NCBI RefSeq assembly: GCF_016234775.1
Contig: NZ_JACRAH010000008.1
Span: 55,352-119,351 of the forward strand
Direction: 5' to 3'
Length of the DNA stretch: 64,000 bases
DNA from: Aquabacterium sp.
GTDB taxonomy: Bacteria > Pseudomonadota > Gammaproteobacteria > Burkholderiales > Burkholderiaceae_C
This document shows, piece after piece, positions 26,712 to 38,067 of the stretch (its first letter is position 1; each line of letters opens with the position of its first letter). The notes under the pieces were generated by a model that had not been told where the DNA came from, searched no databases, and was given only the letters and a program-made list of their open reading frames with translations. A program made the translations under genes and the position numbers.

Positions 26712-28934
26712 TCAAGCCGCCTCGATCCACACCGGCACGGCACTGAAGGCCGCATTGGCACTGATGCGTTCGGTCAGCCGGTCATCCGTGATGTCGTTGA
26801 TGCTGGCGCCCGCATGGGCTTGCGCCACCTTCATGTCCGTGCCGGCGCGGTCATGGCCCCAGCCGTGCGGCAGGCTGACAACGCCGGGGCGGATGTCTTC
26901 GGTGACGTGCACCGGCACGCGCACCTGGCCTACGCGGGACGCCACCGTCACCGTCTGGCCATCCTGTAGATGCTGGGCGGCGGCGTCACGCGGATGGATC
27001 CACAGTGTGCAGCGCGGTTTGCCAGACACCAGGCGCTCGCTGTTGTGCATCCACGAGTTGTTGCTGCGCACATCGCGGCGGCCGATCAGCTTGAGCGTGG
27101 GGCGCTCGCCAGACGGGGCCGGGGAGGTGGCAACAGCGGGGAAGGTCAACATCAGGTTCGGCAACTCCTGGCGGATGGCCAGAGGCAGCAGGTCGATGCG
27201 GCGGCCACGCTTTTGCAGGCCCGCCACCAGCGATGGCCGCAGCGGCCCCAGGTCGACGCCTTGCGGGTTGGCCAGCAATTGCTTGAAGCTCAGGCCTTTT
27301 TTGGCGCGGTTCAGGCCGATGGCCAGCAGGCGCCTGGGGGGCAGGCGGCCCATGATGCCGCGTGTGAGCATGCCGGTCAGGCGCTGGCGGGTGCTGGCGC
27401 GCTCCACCGACCAGATGCGGCGGGCATAGCGGCGCGCCAGCTCGGTGTAGATCTGCCAGTCGTGCAGGGCGCCATCGGCCGGCGCCACCACCGCCTCGCT
27501 GTAGCGGGCGATGTTGCGCACGGCCAGGTGCAGGAAGACCAGGTCGTAATGGTCGTGCTCGACGCCGCAGGTGGGCGGCAGGATCACGTGGGCGTGGCGT
27601 GTGGTCTCGTTCAGGTAGAAGTCGATGGAGACCATGAAATCCAGCTTGCTCAGGGCCTGGTCAAGCTGGCGTCCGTTCGGGGTGGACAGCACCGGGTTGC
27701 CGCAGGAGGTGATCAGGGCGCGCATCTGGCCCTTGCCCGGCGTCAGCATCTCTTCGGCCATCACGGACACGGGCAGCTCGCCGCCGAACTCGGGTGCGCC
27801 GCGCACACGGCTGCGCCACACGTCGAAATGGCCGGCGCTCATCAGCCTGGTCTGGATCAGGTCTATGGCGGGGCTGGTCAGCAGGGCGCCGCCTTCTCGG
27901 TCCACGTTGCCGGTCAGCAGGTTGATCACCTGGATGGCCCATTGGCAGACCACGCCATGCGCCTGGGTGGACAAGCCCATGCGGCCATAGACGACAGCGC
28001 CATCGGCCTGGGCCAGTTCAAGCGCCAGGCGGCGGGTGGTGGCGGCATCGATGCCAGTGTGCGCAGCCATTGTTTCGGGCCGGAACGGTGCCACGGCATC
28101 GCGCACGGCCTTGATGTTGTCCAGCAAAGGTTCGAGGTGCTTGGGGCTGACCAGCTCTTCGTCAAACAGCGTGTGGATGACGGACAGCAGCCAGGCCGCA
28201 TCGGTGCCCGGGTCGATGAAGTGGTGCTCGTCGGCCACGGCGGCGGTTTCGGTGCGGCGGGGGTCGATCACGACGAGCTTGCCGCCACGTTGGCGCAGGG
28301 CCTTGAAGCGGGCGCGCACATCGGGCACGGTCATCAGGCTGCCGTTGGAGGCCAGCGGGTTGCCACCCAGAATCAGCATGAAGCGGGTGTGGTCCACGTC
28401 CGGAATCGGGATGGCCAGTTGGTGGCCATACAGCCAGTGCGACACCAGGTGATGCGGCAGTTGGTCCACCGAGGTGGCTGAAAAACGGCTGCGTGTTTTC
28501 AGTTGCCCGAAGAACATCGGGCCGTGGGTGATGTTGCCCCAGTTGTGCACGCTGGGGTTGCCTTGGTAGACGGCCACGGCGTTGCTGCCGTGTTGCTCGC
28601 GCACGCGGGCCAGGCCTTCCACGACGAGCTCAAAGGCTTCGTCCCAGGTGATGGTCTGCCAGCGCGTCTGTCCGTTTTCAATGATGCGCTTGACGGGCTG
28701 GCGCAGGCGGTCCGGGTCTTCGTGCAGATCCTTCAGGGCCACGGCTTTGGGGCAGATGTGACCGCGCGAGAGCGGATCCGCATCGTTGCCTTTGACCGAG
28801 ATGATCCGCTTGCCCTGAACCTGGAAGGTCAGGCCGCAGATGGCTTCGCACAGATTGCACACGCCTTGGCGCGTTTCGACGGGGGCGTCGGGGCTGGTGG
28901 CGTGGGCAGTGTGGGCGTTCGACATGGCGGCCAT
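26712..28934 (-). CDS. Molybdopterin-dependent oxidoreductase with [4Fe-4S] site
   Basis: 740 residues. The N-terminal cluster motif is intact (Cys at about 26, 29, 33 and 61; CNLCEAICG ... HICPKA), followed by the formate dehydrogenase/nitrate reductase-type core and a C-terminal dinucleotide-binding domain (RRDVRSNNSWMHNS, SLPHGWGHDR). At the region where related enzymes place the Mo ligand there is YQGNPSVHN rather than a clear Cys or Sec, as in a widespread family of uncharacterised relatives. No signal peptide, so cytoplasmic. The redox partner and substrate are unknown. Confidence 0.85.
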   Translation of the reverse strand: MAAMSNAHTAHATSPDAPVETRQGVCNLCEAICGLTFQVQGKRIISVKGNDADPLSRGHICPKAVALKDLHEDPDRLRQPVKRIIENGQTRWQTITWDEAFELVVEGLARVREQHGSNAVAVYQGNPSVHNWGNITHGPMFFGQLKTRSRFSATSVDQLPHHLVSHWLYGHQLAIPIPDVDHTRFMLILGGNPLASNGSLMTVPDVRARFKALRQRGGKLVVIDPRRTETAAVADEHHFIDPGTDAAWLLSVIHTLFDEELVSPKHLEPLLDNIKAVRDAVAPFRPETMAAHTGIDAATTRRLALELAQADGAVVYGRMGLSTQAHGVVCQWAIQVINLLTGNVDREGGALLTSPAIDLIQTRLMSAGHFDVWRSRVRGAPEFGGELPVSVMAEEMLTPGKGQMRALITSCGNPVLSTPNGRQLDQALSKLDFMVSIDFYLNETTRHAHVILPPTCGVEHDHYDLVFLHLAVRNIARYSEAVVAPADGALHDWQIYTELARRYARRIWSVERASTRQRLTGMLTRGIMGRLPPRRLLAIGLNRAKKGLSFKQLLANPQGVDLGPLRPSLVAGLQKRGRRIDLLPLAIRQELPNLMLTFPAVATSPAPSGERPTLKLIGRRDVRSNNSWMHNSERLVSGKPRCTLWIHPRDAAAQHLQDGQTVTVASRVGQVRVPVHVTEDIRPGVVSLPHGWGHDRAGTDMKVAQAHAGASINDITDDRLTERISANAAFSAVPVWIEAA

Positions 28935-28990
28935 GAGGAAGTGGGGGAGGCTGTGATGCTAGCGGATGTGGCCAAAGCCTGCCGGACATG

Positions 28991-29017
28991 AAAAAGCCCG
29001 CCTGGGCGGGCGGGCTT
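28991..29017 (-). terminator. Terminator after the LamG/heme gene
   Basis: On the minus strand, a GC-rich stem of the form AAGCCCGCC ... GGCGGGCTT is followed directly by TTTTT. It lies about 70 bases after the stop of the gene ending at 29089 and before the start of the molybdopterin gene, insulating the two. Confidence 0.8.
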
Positions 29018-29088
29018 GTCCTGATTGATCAGGTGTTGTGGTGGTTGTCCGCGGGGAACAAGCCCGTTGGACACCTACCCGACTGGCA

Positions 29089-31200
29089 TCAATGAACGCG
29101 GCCAATACCCTTTGAGAGGGTGGATGTGGGTGTGGCAGTGGTCGTCGTCGATGTGGACATGGGCGCCACTCGCAGGGATGACGCACTGAGTGTTGTGGTG
29201 CCAGCGGGTACCGGGCACTTCAGTACGACAACCATATCCTGCTGGCGACGTTGCAGGTCGTTGAAGGTGCGTTGCACGCCATTGTCAGGGTCAGAGATGG
29301 TCGTTCCTGTCAGGAAGCCAGACAGCGGCGCTGCCGCACCGATCGAGCGCGTGCCAATGTGCAGGAAGCTGTTGGTCCCGGTCTCGGCCTGGTGGCAGCC
29401 GCTGCAGGTGTTCAGTGCAAACTTGTGGCGCACATCACCTGCGTTGACTCCGGTTGGGACAGTCATGTTGGGCGCCTTCCAAACCATGAAGTTGTCGGTG
29501 ATGGGGGCGGCGCCTCCCCGGAATGGGGCGGTGGGCGTGCCCAGGCTCAATGGCACGGTGTGACGCTCTTGCAAAATGGCCTGGGTATTGGCGCTCAAAT
29601 AGTTGCCCAGCGTTGCCACGGTGTTGTTGTTATTGAGGCTGGCAGCCGGGGTTTGGGCCACTGGCGCCGGCGTCAACCGTGTCCCGTTGGTCCCTGATGT
29701 CAACTGGAACTGTCGCAACTCCCAGGGGTTGCCCAACGCGATTTCGTTCGTGCGCAACTGATTGAGGGCGCTGCCATTTGGCGCGCCGGGCAGCGCACCG
29801 CGTTTGGTAAAGCGATCCGTGACAGCCTGCAGGTCAGCGTTGTAGTTGGTTGAAGCGCTCAGTTTGTGCCAGTCATTGCCCCACTTTCGGATGTCAGCTT
29901 CCGTGGTGGCTGGCAGCTTGTATTCCAGAATCACGGTGAAGGCCTGTGGGATGGTACCGTTCAGCACATTGAATACGAAGCGGCCTTCGCCTGCACTACC
30001 CTTGCTGAGATCACGCAGGTCCAGTCGGTTGACAATGGCGGTCAGGCGCAGTGGAGACTTGGACAGGTCAAGCTTGCCATTGGCGGTTTTGGGCCACTTG
30101 CTGAGCACCTGGCTCATGATGGCTGAACGTTGTTCCAGAGTCTGCCCGTTGACCACAACTGGTGTGGAACCGCTTGTCTTGTTGATCAGTGTCGAACGAT
30201 CCCACGTTCTGAACATGGTTTCGACCATATCGGCGGCGGCATCAATGGCCGCTTGTGGATTGTTCACATCGGCAGGCACCATCTGTGACACCAGCCCGCC
30301 GAACGACCATGGCCCCATGCCGCTGGCGCGCGCATCGTCCACGACCGATACAGCGTTGATCATCAGTTCTTTGCTTTTGTCTGCTGCGCGGGTGCTCTGC
30401 AGGTCCGTGCAACTGCCGGTGGAGAACCAGACGTCGTCAACAGCGCCAAGGAAGCTTTGACCTGCTGTCTGGCTGGTCGCCTTGCCGCCAACGAACATAT
30501 TGGAACTCGTGCCAGAGGGTGCTTCCAGCAAGGTGGCGCCAGCGGGCAGCACGAACTTGGGCGAAGTCAGTTTCTTGCCGTTCATGAAGGCTTGCAGGCC
30601 GTTGACGGGGTCATAAGAAGCCCCGAGTTGCGTCCACTGGTTGGTGGGGATGCTGGCAGCGAGTCCCAGGCCATGAGATGAAATGCTGCCGTCTGCAAGT
30701 TTGAACCAGATCCGGATAGAAGGGAAAACGTTGCCAGAGGTATTGGGCTCGATATGAAACTGGAAGGTCCGGTTGATCACGCCATTTGGGTTGCTCCACT
30801 TCTTGGTGAGCAGTGCGCCAGCGCCCGTGCTGCTGGGCTTGATGCGCATAGAGAACGCAAATTGATTCGTGATCTTGTGGGCGGCAGGGCTGCCAAACAT
30901 CAGGCTGTGATTGGCGGTGTCTTCCAGCGTGGTTGCGCTGGTGAAGTTGACGGCGCCACTGGCCTGGCCATCCCACCCGGTTGCGCACTGAACAAATGCG
31001 CCGCGGATGGCGTCGTTGTTGTTGCCGGAGGCGTCAGCCAAGACCGCGGAGGATGCGCAGTCGTCGAGTTTCCATTGACCGGCATAGTCAAGTGCGGATT
31101 GTGCCGAGGCAGAGCCTGTACTCAATACCGAGACGGTCAGGGCGGCCAATGCCACCTGGGAGAGCGTTGCATGAAATGGGGTGAGACGGTTTTTGGCCAT
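29089..31200 (-). CDS. Secreted LamG-domain protein with one c-type heme motif
   Basis: 703 residues from the ATG at 31200, which follows GAGGACCACACG. A signal peptide ends near SASAQ (about residue 34). Residues about 40-245 form a LamG/concanavalin-like domain (YAGQWKLDDC, SGAVNFTSATTLED, GAVDDVWFSTG). A long middle domain is unrecognised, and CSGCHQ at 599-603 is a single heme-attachment or cytochrome-like site. Periplasmic or extracellular; possibly sugar or polymer binding coupled to redox. Together with the propeller-cytochrome at 2.2 kb it is the second large secreted heme-motif protein in the window. Confidence 0.75.
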   Translation of the reverse strand: MAKNRLTPFHATLSQVALAALTVSVLSTGSASAQSALDYAGQWKLDDCASSAVLADASGNNNDAIRGAFVQCATGWDGQASGAVNFTSATTLEDTANHSLMFGSPAAHKITNQFAFSMRIKPSSTGAGALLTKKWSNPNGVINRTFQFHIEPNTSGNVFPSIRIWFKLADGSISSHGLGLAASIPTNQWTQLGASYDPVNGLQAFMNGKKLTSPKFVLPAGATLLEAPSGTSSNMFVGGKATSQTAGQSFLGAVDDVWFSTGSCTDLQSTRAADKSKELMINAVSVVDDARASGMGPWSFGGLVSQMVPADVNNPQAAIDAAADMVETMFRTWDRSTLINKTSGSTPVVVNGQTLEQRSAIMSQVLSKWPKTANGKLDLSKSPLRLTAIVNRLDLRDLSKGSAGEGRFVFNVLNGTIPQAFTVILEYKLPATTEADIRKWGNDWHKLSASTNYNADLQAVTDRFTKRGALPGAPNGSALNQLRTNEIALGNPWELRQFQLTSGTNGTRLTPAPVAQTPAASLNNNNTVATLGNYLSANTQAILQERHTVPLSLGTPTAPFRGGAAPITDNFMVWKAPNMTVPTGVNAGDVRHKFALNTCSGCHQAETGTNSFLHIGTRSIGAAAPLSGFLTGTTISDPDNGVQRTFNDLQRRQQDMVVVLKCPVPAGTTTLSASSLRVAPMSTSTTTTATPTSTLSKGIGRVH

Positions 31201-31491
31201 CGTGTGGTCCTCGCTATTTATGACTGATGATGAATGGGCCGCCAAGCAAAAACGCCATTGAGCATGCCCATGTGCGGTCAAACCACTGTGGGAACTCGCC
31301 ATTCAATCAGTCACGGCGCTGCCAGCAGCACGTTGGAATCAACGGCCGCTAAATAACATCCCTGTTTTTTGATTTGAATGGGTCGAATGCCTGGTGGTAA
31401 ATGACCGTCAGGCAGTCTAGCTCAGCCAAGTTAGCTCTAGCTGAAACTTTTTGCAACGTGAAAATGGGTTGGGCGCGTATGGGTCAGTTGC
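31201..31491. other. Upstream region of LamG/heme gene
   Basis: About 290 bases between the LamG gene start and the lysS terminator. It is noticeably AT-richer than its surroundings (for example around 31350-31480, with CTGTTTTTTGATTTG and AACTTTTTGCAACGTGAAAA), consistent with a promoter region for the minus-strand LamG gene. I could not pick a single convincing -35/-10 pair and see no gene here. Confidence 0.45.
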
Positions 31492-31520
31492 AAAAAAAGC
31501 CCGACTCGTCGGAGTCGGGC
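31492..31520 (-). terminator. Terminator after lysS
   Basis: On the minus strand, stem GCCCGACTC/GAGTCGGGC with loop CGAC is followed by seven T's. It begins 34 bases after the lysS stop at 31554; a textbook rho-independent terminator. Confidence 0.92.
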
Positions 31521-31553
31521 TTGAATGTGCAGCGTGAAGTCAGTTTTGTTTGA

Positions 31554-33080
<1,527 letters not shown>

Positions 33081-33175
33081 GACGGGGGATCAGGGTTAGC
33101 GGGGCGGCTGGTCGCCGCAGGCGCGATTCAGGCCAAACCCTAGATTGTATGAAACCCTGGGCGACAATGGCGAAC

Positions 33176-34603
33176 ATGTCCGTTCAAGATTCCCGTCCAC
33201 CAGCCGTTCAGGGGGGCTCGACCGGGGCCGAAGTGCCTCGCGGGCGCCTTGCGGCGCTTCGGCAGGCCCTCAGCGCGCTGCCCAGGGCGGCGCTGGGCAA
33301 CCTGATCGCCAAGCTGATGATGGTGGGCCTGGGGCTGGCCATCACGGTGGTGGTGGCGCGCCATGGGCCACAGGTACAAGGGGCGTTTGCGCTGTTTGTG
33401 GCGGTGGAGTCGGCCTTGCTCACCTTGTTCACCGGCTTGGGCCTGTGGCTGGCGCGGCAGATGTCGCAACAGCAGCAAGACCTGGCCGATGGCCAGCATG
33501 GCCAGGCCTTGCCGATGTTGCAAGGGGTGTTGCGGGCCGCCGTGGCGTTTGGTTTGCTGGCTTCGCTGGTGCTGGTGGCCGTGTCCTGGTGGGCCCGGGC
33601 CATGCCTTACACCTACCTGTGGCTGCTCGCGATGGCGGCACCCTTTTTGCTGCTGGTACCCACGGCGACGGGGCTGTGGCTGGGCGAAGGGCGCATGTGG
33701 CCGATCAATGTGGCGCAGGTGTCGGCGCCGGCTTCTGTGTTGGTGGGCTTGGGTGGCGCCTGGTGGATCACGCAGGGCGGGCAGGGTAGTCGGTCTACGG
33801 TGTTGCTGGTGCTGACGGCCTGGGTGACGGGCAAATCCATCGTCGCGGTGGTCACGGCGTTTTATGCCTTGCGCCATGCCCGCCAGCGGGATGAGCGGCT
33901 GGAAGACGGCTTTGCCGGCTCGCGGCTGGCGGCCTTTTTGCAAAAGCCGCCAGGCTGGATGGCGCAATGGCCGTTTGTGGCCACCATCGGCATCACCAAT
34001 GTGATCGGGCTGCTGAACTACCGGGTGTCGCTTTTCCTGGTCGAGCGGTTTGATGGCTTGAGTACGACCGGGGTGTACTCGGTGGCGGTGACGGCGGCGG
34101 AACTGCTGTGGCTGCTGTCCTCGTCGGTGACGGTGTCGGTCTATTCGCGCATCGGGCATCCGGACGTGAAGGTCGCGGCGGCCATGACGGTGCAGGCGGT
34201 GCGCATCAACGTTTTGTCCACCTTGCTGGCGGCGCCGGTGCTGCTGGGCCTGGCCTGGTGGGGGTTGCCCTGGGTCATGGGGCCTGCGTACGAGGCCTCC
34301 TTGTTGCCGCTGGCGGCCTTGTTGCCAGGTGTGGCGGCGTATGCGGCGGCGTCCAGTCTGTCGGCGTTTTATACGAATCACCTGGGGAGGCCGCAGCTGT
34401 CAGGCGCGATCGCGGGGATGTCCCTGACGATCAGTTTCTGTGTGGGCTGGTTCCTGGTGCCGATGTGGGGGCCGCTGGGGGCAGGGGTGGCGTCCAGCAC
34501 GGGCTACATCGTGGCCATCATGGCGGCTTATGGGGTGTTTCTCAAGCACGCGGGGCTGCCGGTCAGGGCGCTTTGGCAGCCTTCCTTGACGCGGGTTGAG
34601 TGA
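33176..34603 (+). CDS. Polysaccharide flippase (Wzx/oligosaccharide flippase type)
   Basis: About 475 residues with roughly 12 hydrophobic helices, beginning after an N-terminal cytoplasmic stretch (LGNLIAKLMMVGLGLAITVVVARH). This is the MOP superfamily pattern of Wzx-like flippases that move lipid-linked glycans across the inner membrane. ATGs at 33149, 33167 and 33176 are in frame and none has a clear ribosome binding site; I give 33176. It opens the glycan cluster on the plus strand but is separated from the rest by a 519-base region holding a repeat copy. Confidence 0.82.
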   Translation: MSVQDSRPPAVQGGSTGAEVPRGRLAALRQALSALPRAALGNLIAKLMMVGLGLAITVVVARHGPQVQGAFALFVAVESALLTLFTGLGLWLARQMSQQQQDLADGQHGQALPMLQGVLRAAVAFGLLASLVLVAVSWWARAMPYTYLWLLAMAAPFLLLVPTATGLWLGEGRMWPINVAQVSAPASVLVGLGGAWWITQGGQGSRSTVLLVLTAWVTGKSIVAVVTAFYALRHARQRDERLEDGFAGSRLAAFLQKPPGWMAQWPFVATIGITNVIGLLNYRVSLFLVERFDGLSTTGVYSVAVTAAELLWLLSSSVTVSVYSRIGHPDVKVAAAMTVQAVRINVLSTLLAAPVLLGLAWWGLPWVMGPAYEASLLPLAALLPGVAAYAAASSLSAFYTNHLGRPQLSGAIAGMSLTISFCVGWFLVPMWGPLGAGVASSTGYIVAIMAAYGVFLKHAGLPVRALWQPSLTRVE

Positions 34604-35122
34604 GGCGTTCGTCTGTTTGGCGCGTTTTTTCGCGGCAGCGCAGGCCGGGGACGAGGCGGTGGCGTGGCACGGAAAGGGGTCGTGGCACGCCACAAGCGAG
34701 GCGAAAAAAGGGCTGGGTGGGCATCTGGCGGGGCGCCTTGTTGGTGCCGAGAAGCGCAGTGCCAAGGTGGGCACGCGCAGCGTGCTTCGTTCATCTGACT
34801 TGCTGGAGCTGTTTGAGCGCAGCGGCCGTGAGGCCGCGTAGCGAGTTCTCCGGCCCCACCTTGGCGCGAGCATCGCAGGGCAGTCCCGCTGTAAGCGGGA
34901 CCACCAACATGAAGCCCTGACGGACGCCCTCCCAGCCCTCGCCCCGCGCTCTTACGACAAAGCGCCACCAGCACCAAATCAGACGACTTGCCCCCTCAAC
35001 CACCACCGGTTCACGGGGCTCCCAGCCCTTTCCCTTAACCCAGCGACCGGCCGCACCAGCAGGATCAGGGACAATACCCAGTTCAGCCCCCGTGGGCCCC
35101 TGAGGTTTTCCGCTTTCCGTTC
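34604..35122. other. Intergenic region with repeat copy 3
   Basis: This 519-base gap inside the glycan cluster contains the third structured repeat copy (34711-34937) and no convincing gene. Short open frames on both strands are by-products of the GC-rich repeat. The promoter for the acetyltransferase and following genes should lie between the repeat and 35123, but no clear boxes are visible. Confidence 0.65.
34711..34937 (+). repeat. Structured repeat element, copy 3
   Basis: A 227-bp copy. The closing inverted repeat (34711-34725 with 34923-34937) pairs at 13 of 15 positions. Inside are GGCGCC-TTGTT-GGTGCC, an 11-bp stem GCCAAGGTGGG/CCCACCTTGGC (34761-34771, 34855-34865), GCACGC-GCA-GCGTGC (34771-34785), GCGGCC-GTGA-GGCCGC (34822-34837), and GTCCCGCT-GTA-AGCGGGAC (34883-34901). 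Several stems occupy the same positions as in copy 2 with different bases on both strands. Confidence 0.78.
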
Positions 35123-35779
35123 ATGTCCGCCTTGATCCAGAGACTCAAGCATCCAGCTGCGCGCCTGCTCTCGGCCTTTACCGGCCCGCGCATCCTGTAT
35201 GGCTGGGCGAACGCAGACGGCAGCTGGTGTCCTCACACCCGCGTCAGCACCCACACCTGTTTCGAAGGCCTGGAAGGGCTGAAGCTGGGTGACCACGTCT
35301 TCATTGGGCACTTCAACCGCATCGATGGCTCCAATGGCCTGGTGATCGAAGAGGGCACGCAGGTCACCAATTACGCCTCCGTCCTCAGCCACTCCAGCCA
35401 CAAGGCTGTGCGCGTGATGGGGCGTCGCTACATCAACGATCCCAACCCCTTGGGCTATGTGCGCAAAGCCACCCACATCGGTGCCTACAGCTTCATCGGC
35501 CCGCACAGCGTGATCGCGCCGGGCGCGAAAATCGGCAAGGGCGTGATCGTGCAGGGCTACAGCTTTGTGTCCGGCGTGGTGCCAGATTTCGCCATCGTGG
35601 GCCCGCAAGCGCACGGCAAGCCAGCAGTCGTCATGGGCGATACCCGTGAGCTGGACCGCGCCATGCTGCAGCGCCATCCGGAACTGCAGGCGCTGTACGC
35701 GCACTGGGCCGGCAAGGACAACCTGCGTCGTGCACTCGGTGCGCAGCAGGAACAGCAAGCTGGTCAGGAGCCCGCATGA
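35123..35779 (+). CDS. Hexapeptide-repeat acyltransferase
   Basis: 218 residues. It shows the imperfect [LIV]-G-x4 hexapeptide repeats of a left-handed beta helix (LGDHVFIGHFNRIDG, THIGAYSFIGPHSVIAPGAKIGKGVIVQGYSFV), the fold of trimeric acetyl- and acyl-CoA transferases. Within this cluster it most likely O- or N-acetylates a sugar or nucleotide sugar. Its stop overlaps the next start (ATGA), so it is co-translated with the glycosyltransferase. Confidence 0.85.
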   Translation: MSALIQRLKHPAARLLSAFTGPRILYGWANADGSWCPHTRVSTHTCFEGLEGLKLGDHVFIGHFNRIDGSNGLVIEEGTQVTNYASVLSHSSHKAVRVMGRRYINDPNPLGYVRKATHIGAYSFIGPHSVIAPGAKIGKGVIVQGYSFVSGVVPDFAIVGPQAHGKPAVVMGDTRELDRAMLQRHPELQALYAHWAGKDNLRRALGAQQEQQAGQEPA

Positions 35780-36906
35780 GCCGTCGTCCAGATGACGCCG
35801 CCGTGCGCATCCTGTTTTTTGCCGATGCATCCAGCGTGCACACGCGCCGTTGGGTCGCGGCAGCCGTCGAGCGCGGCGCCGAAGCCATCGTCATCACCCG
35901 CCAGCCTGCCGATGTGCCGGGTGCCCGCGAAGTCATCGCCATCGAGCCCGGTAACGACAAGCTGACCTGGTTCAAGGCCTTGCTCAAGGTGCGCCAGGTC
36001 TCGCGTGAGGTGGGCAAGCGTTTCAAGCCCACGCTGGTGCATGGCCATTACGTCACGTCTTACGGCTTGTGGGCAGCGATGTGTGGACTGAAAGTGCCCA
36101 CCGTGCTCACGGCCTGGGGCAGCGATATTCTGGTCACGCCACGAGAGAGCCGCCTGATGCGCGCTGTGGTGGGCTGGTCCCTGCGGCACGCCGACCTCAT
36201 CACGGCAGATTCGATGGACATGCTCGACGAGATCGCGCGCTATCACCCCTCTGCACCGTGCCATCAGATCCTGTGGGGCGCCGATACCGACAAGTTCGTG
36301 CCGGGCGACCCAGGCGAGGACTTCGATGTCATCAGCCTGCGCACCTGGGAAGCCAACTACAACATCGACCTCATCCTGGAAGCCTTCTCGCGCTTCCTGA
36401 TGCTGCGCCCCCAATCACACGCCCGCCTGCATCTGCTGGGCGGTGGCCCCATGCAGGCCACGCTCGAAGCCCGCGTGCAGGAACTGCGCCTGCTGCAGCA
36501 GGTGCGCTTTCATGGTCGTGTAGGGGATGTCGAGATGGTCAACGCCATCCAGCGCAGCAAGGTGAGCGTGTCCGTGCCCACCAGTGATGCCACCTCGGTG
36601 TCCGTGCTCGAATCCATGGCTTGTGGCCTACCCATCATCGCGTCCGACTTGCCGGCCAATCGGCAGTGGATCGACGACAAGGGCGGCTGGATCGTACCCG
36701 TGCGCGATGTGGACGCCGTCACGCAGGCACTGGTTACCGCATACGACCATCCGATGCAGGCTGCGCAGATGGGTCTGCACAACCGCGCGCGCATCGAACG
36801 TGATGCCTCTCGCCGCGGTCAGATGGACGCCATGTGGCGCCTGTATCAGAAGCTGCTGCACCCCACCGTGCCGCGCATCAAGCGCCATCGCGCCTCGGCG
36901 CGTTGA
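35776..36906 (+). CDS. Glycosyltransferase family 4
   Basis: 376 residues with a GT-B architecture. The N-terminal acceptor half starts VRILFFADASSVHTRRWVAAA, and the C-terminal donor half carries the GT4 signature SDATSVSVLESMACGLPIIASD with the nucleotide-sugar-binding glutamate, and RLHLLGGGPM before it. It adds a sugar to the lipid-linked glycan on the cytoplasmic face. The start overlaps the acyltransferase stop by four bases. Confidence 0.9.
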   Translation: MSRRPDDAAVRILFFADASSVHTRRWVAAAVERGAEAIVITRQPADVPGAREVIAIEPGNDKLTWFKALLKVRQVSREVGKRFKPTLVHGHYVTSYGLWAAMCGLKVPTVLTAWGSDILVTPRESRLMRAVVGWSLRHADLITADSMDMLDEIARYHPSAPCHQILWGADTDKFVPGDPGEDFDVISLRTWEANYNIDLILEAFSRFLMLRPQSHARLHLLGGGPMQATLEARVQELRLLQQVRFHGRVGDVEMVNAIQRSKVSVSVPTSDATSVSVLESMACGLPIIASDLPANRQWIDDKGGWIVPVRDVDAVTQALVTAYDHPMQAAQMGLHNRARIERDASRRGQMDAMWRLYQKLLHPTVPRIKRHRASAR

Positions 36907-36917
36907 ACCGGGTGCCC

Positions 36918-38036
36918 ATGAGCGATCAAGCACGCATCGTCTCGGTCATCGTGCCCTGCCGCAACGAGCAGGACCACATCGAGGCTTTCTGCCGCAGCGT
37001 GGCCGCACAGGCCGTGCCGGAAGGCTGGGCGCTGGAAGTGCTGATCGCCGATGGCCTGAGCGACGACGGCACACGCGAGCGCCTGGCCGCTTTGTGCGCC
37101 CAGGACACTCGCTTCGTGATGCTGGACAACCCCGGTCGTATCGTGTCGTGCGGCCTGAACCGTTGCATCGAGCAAGCGCGTGGCGAGTTCATCGTGCGCC
37201 TGGATGTGCACACGGTTTATGCCGATGACTACATCGCGCAATGCCTGGCCACCTGGCAGCGCACCGGTGCTGACAATGTGGGGGGGCCCTGGAAGGCGCA
37301 AGGCGTGGAGGGGCCGCAAGGCACCGTGCAACGCGCCATTGCGGCGGCCTTCCAGTCCCGCCTGGTGGCCGGTGGCGCCTTGTCGCGTGATCTGGCCTAC
37401 GAGGGCGAGGTCGATACGGTCTACCTGGGCTCCTGGCCGCGCCAGACTTTTGAGCGCTTCGGTGGCTTCGACGAAACCCTGGTGCGCAACCAGGATGACG
37501 AACACAATCTGCGCATCCACAAAGGCGGCGGGCGCATCTGGCAATCGGCCAGCATCCGCTCCACCTACTTCCCGCGTGCCAGCAAGATGGACGTGTTCCG
37601 CCAGTACCGCCAGTACGGTTACTGGAAGCCCTTCGTGATGAAAAAGCACGGGCAGGCTGCGGCCCTGCGCCACCTGATTCCGGGCTTGTTCGTTGGCGTG
37701 ATGTGCTTGCTGCTGTTGTTGACGGCGATGGGCAGCCTGGCTGTGTTCAGCCTGCCGTCGGGCGCCTTGCGCACGGCCATCAGCTGGGGCACGATGGCCT
37801 GCGCCAGCACCTTGATCCTGCAATCCATTTTGTACGGCCTGGCCGTGTATGCCATCAGCTTCAGCATCGCCCGCCAGCAAGGGCGCGAACTGATGCGGCA
37901 TCTGCCTGATGTGATCGCCGCCTACCACTTTGGTTACGGCCTGGGCTCGCTGCGTGGCTGGTGGGATGCCATCGTGCGTGGTCGGCCCGATCCCGCCTTT
38001 GGTCGCCTGACACGCGGCAAGGCCGCTGCGCGATGA
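36918..38036 (+). CDS. Glycosyltransferase family 2 with C-terminal membrane helices
   Basis: 372 residues from the ATG at 36918. A GT-A fold: [14 protein letters not shown], then [11 protein letters not shown] and [17 protein letters not shown] (DxD-like region), and [11 protein letters not shown] as the acceptor/catalytic site. Two or three hydrophobic helices at about residues 255-330 anchor it to the membrane. This layout resembles succinoglycan-type transferases (ExoA-like). It starts 11 bases after the GT4 gene. Confidence 0.88.
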   Translation: MSDQARIVSVIVPCRNEQDHIEAFCRSVAAQAVPEGWALEVLIADGLSDDGTRERLAALCAQDTRFVMLDNPGRIVSCGLNRCIEQARGEFIVRLDVHTVYADDYIAQCLATWQRTGADNVGGPWKAQGVEGPQGTVQRAIAAAFQSRLVAGGALSRDLAYEGEVDTVYLGSWPRQTFERFGGFDETLVRNQDDEHNLRIHKGGGRIWQSASIRSTYFPRASKMDVFRQYRQYGYWKPFVMKKHGQAAALRHLIPGLFVGVMCLLLLLTAMGSLAVFSLPSGALRTAISWGTMACASTLILQSILYGLAVYAISFSIARQQGRELMRHLPDVIAAYHFGYGLGSLRGWWDAIVRGRPDPAFGRLTRGKAAAR

Positions 38037-38067
38037 GTGCACCCTTGAATTTCCGAGAGAAACATCC

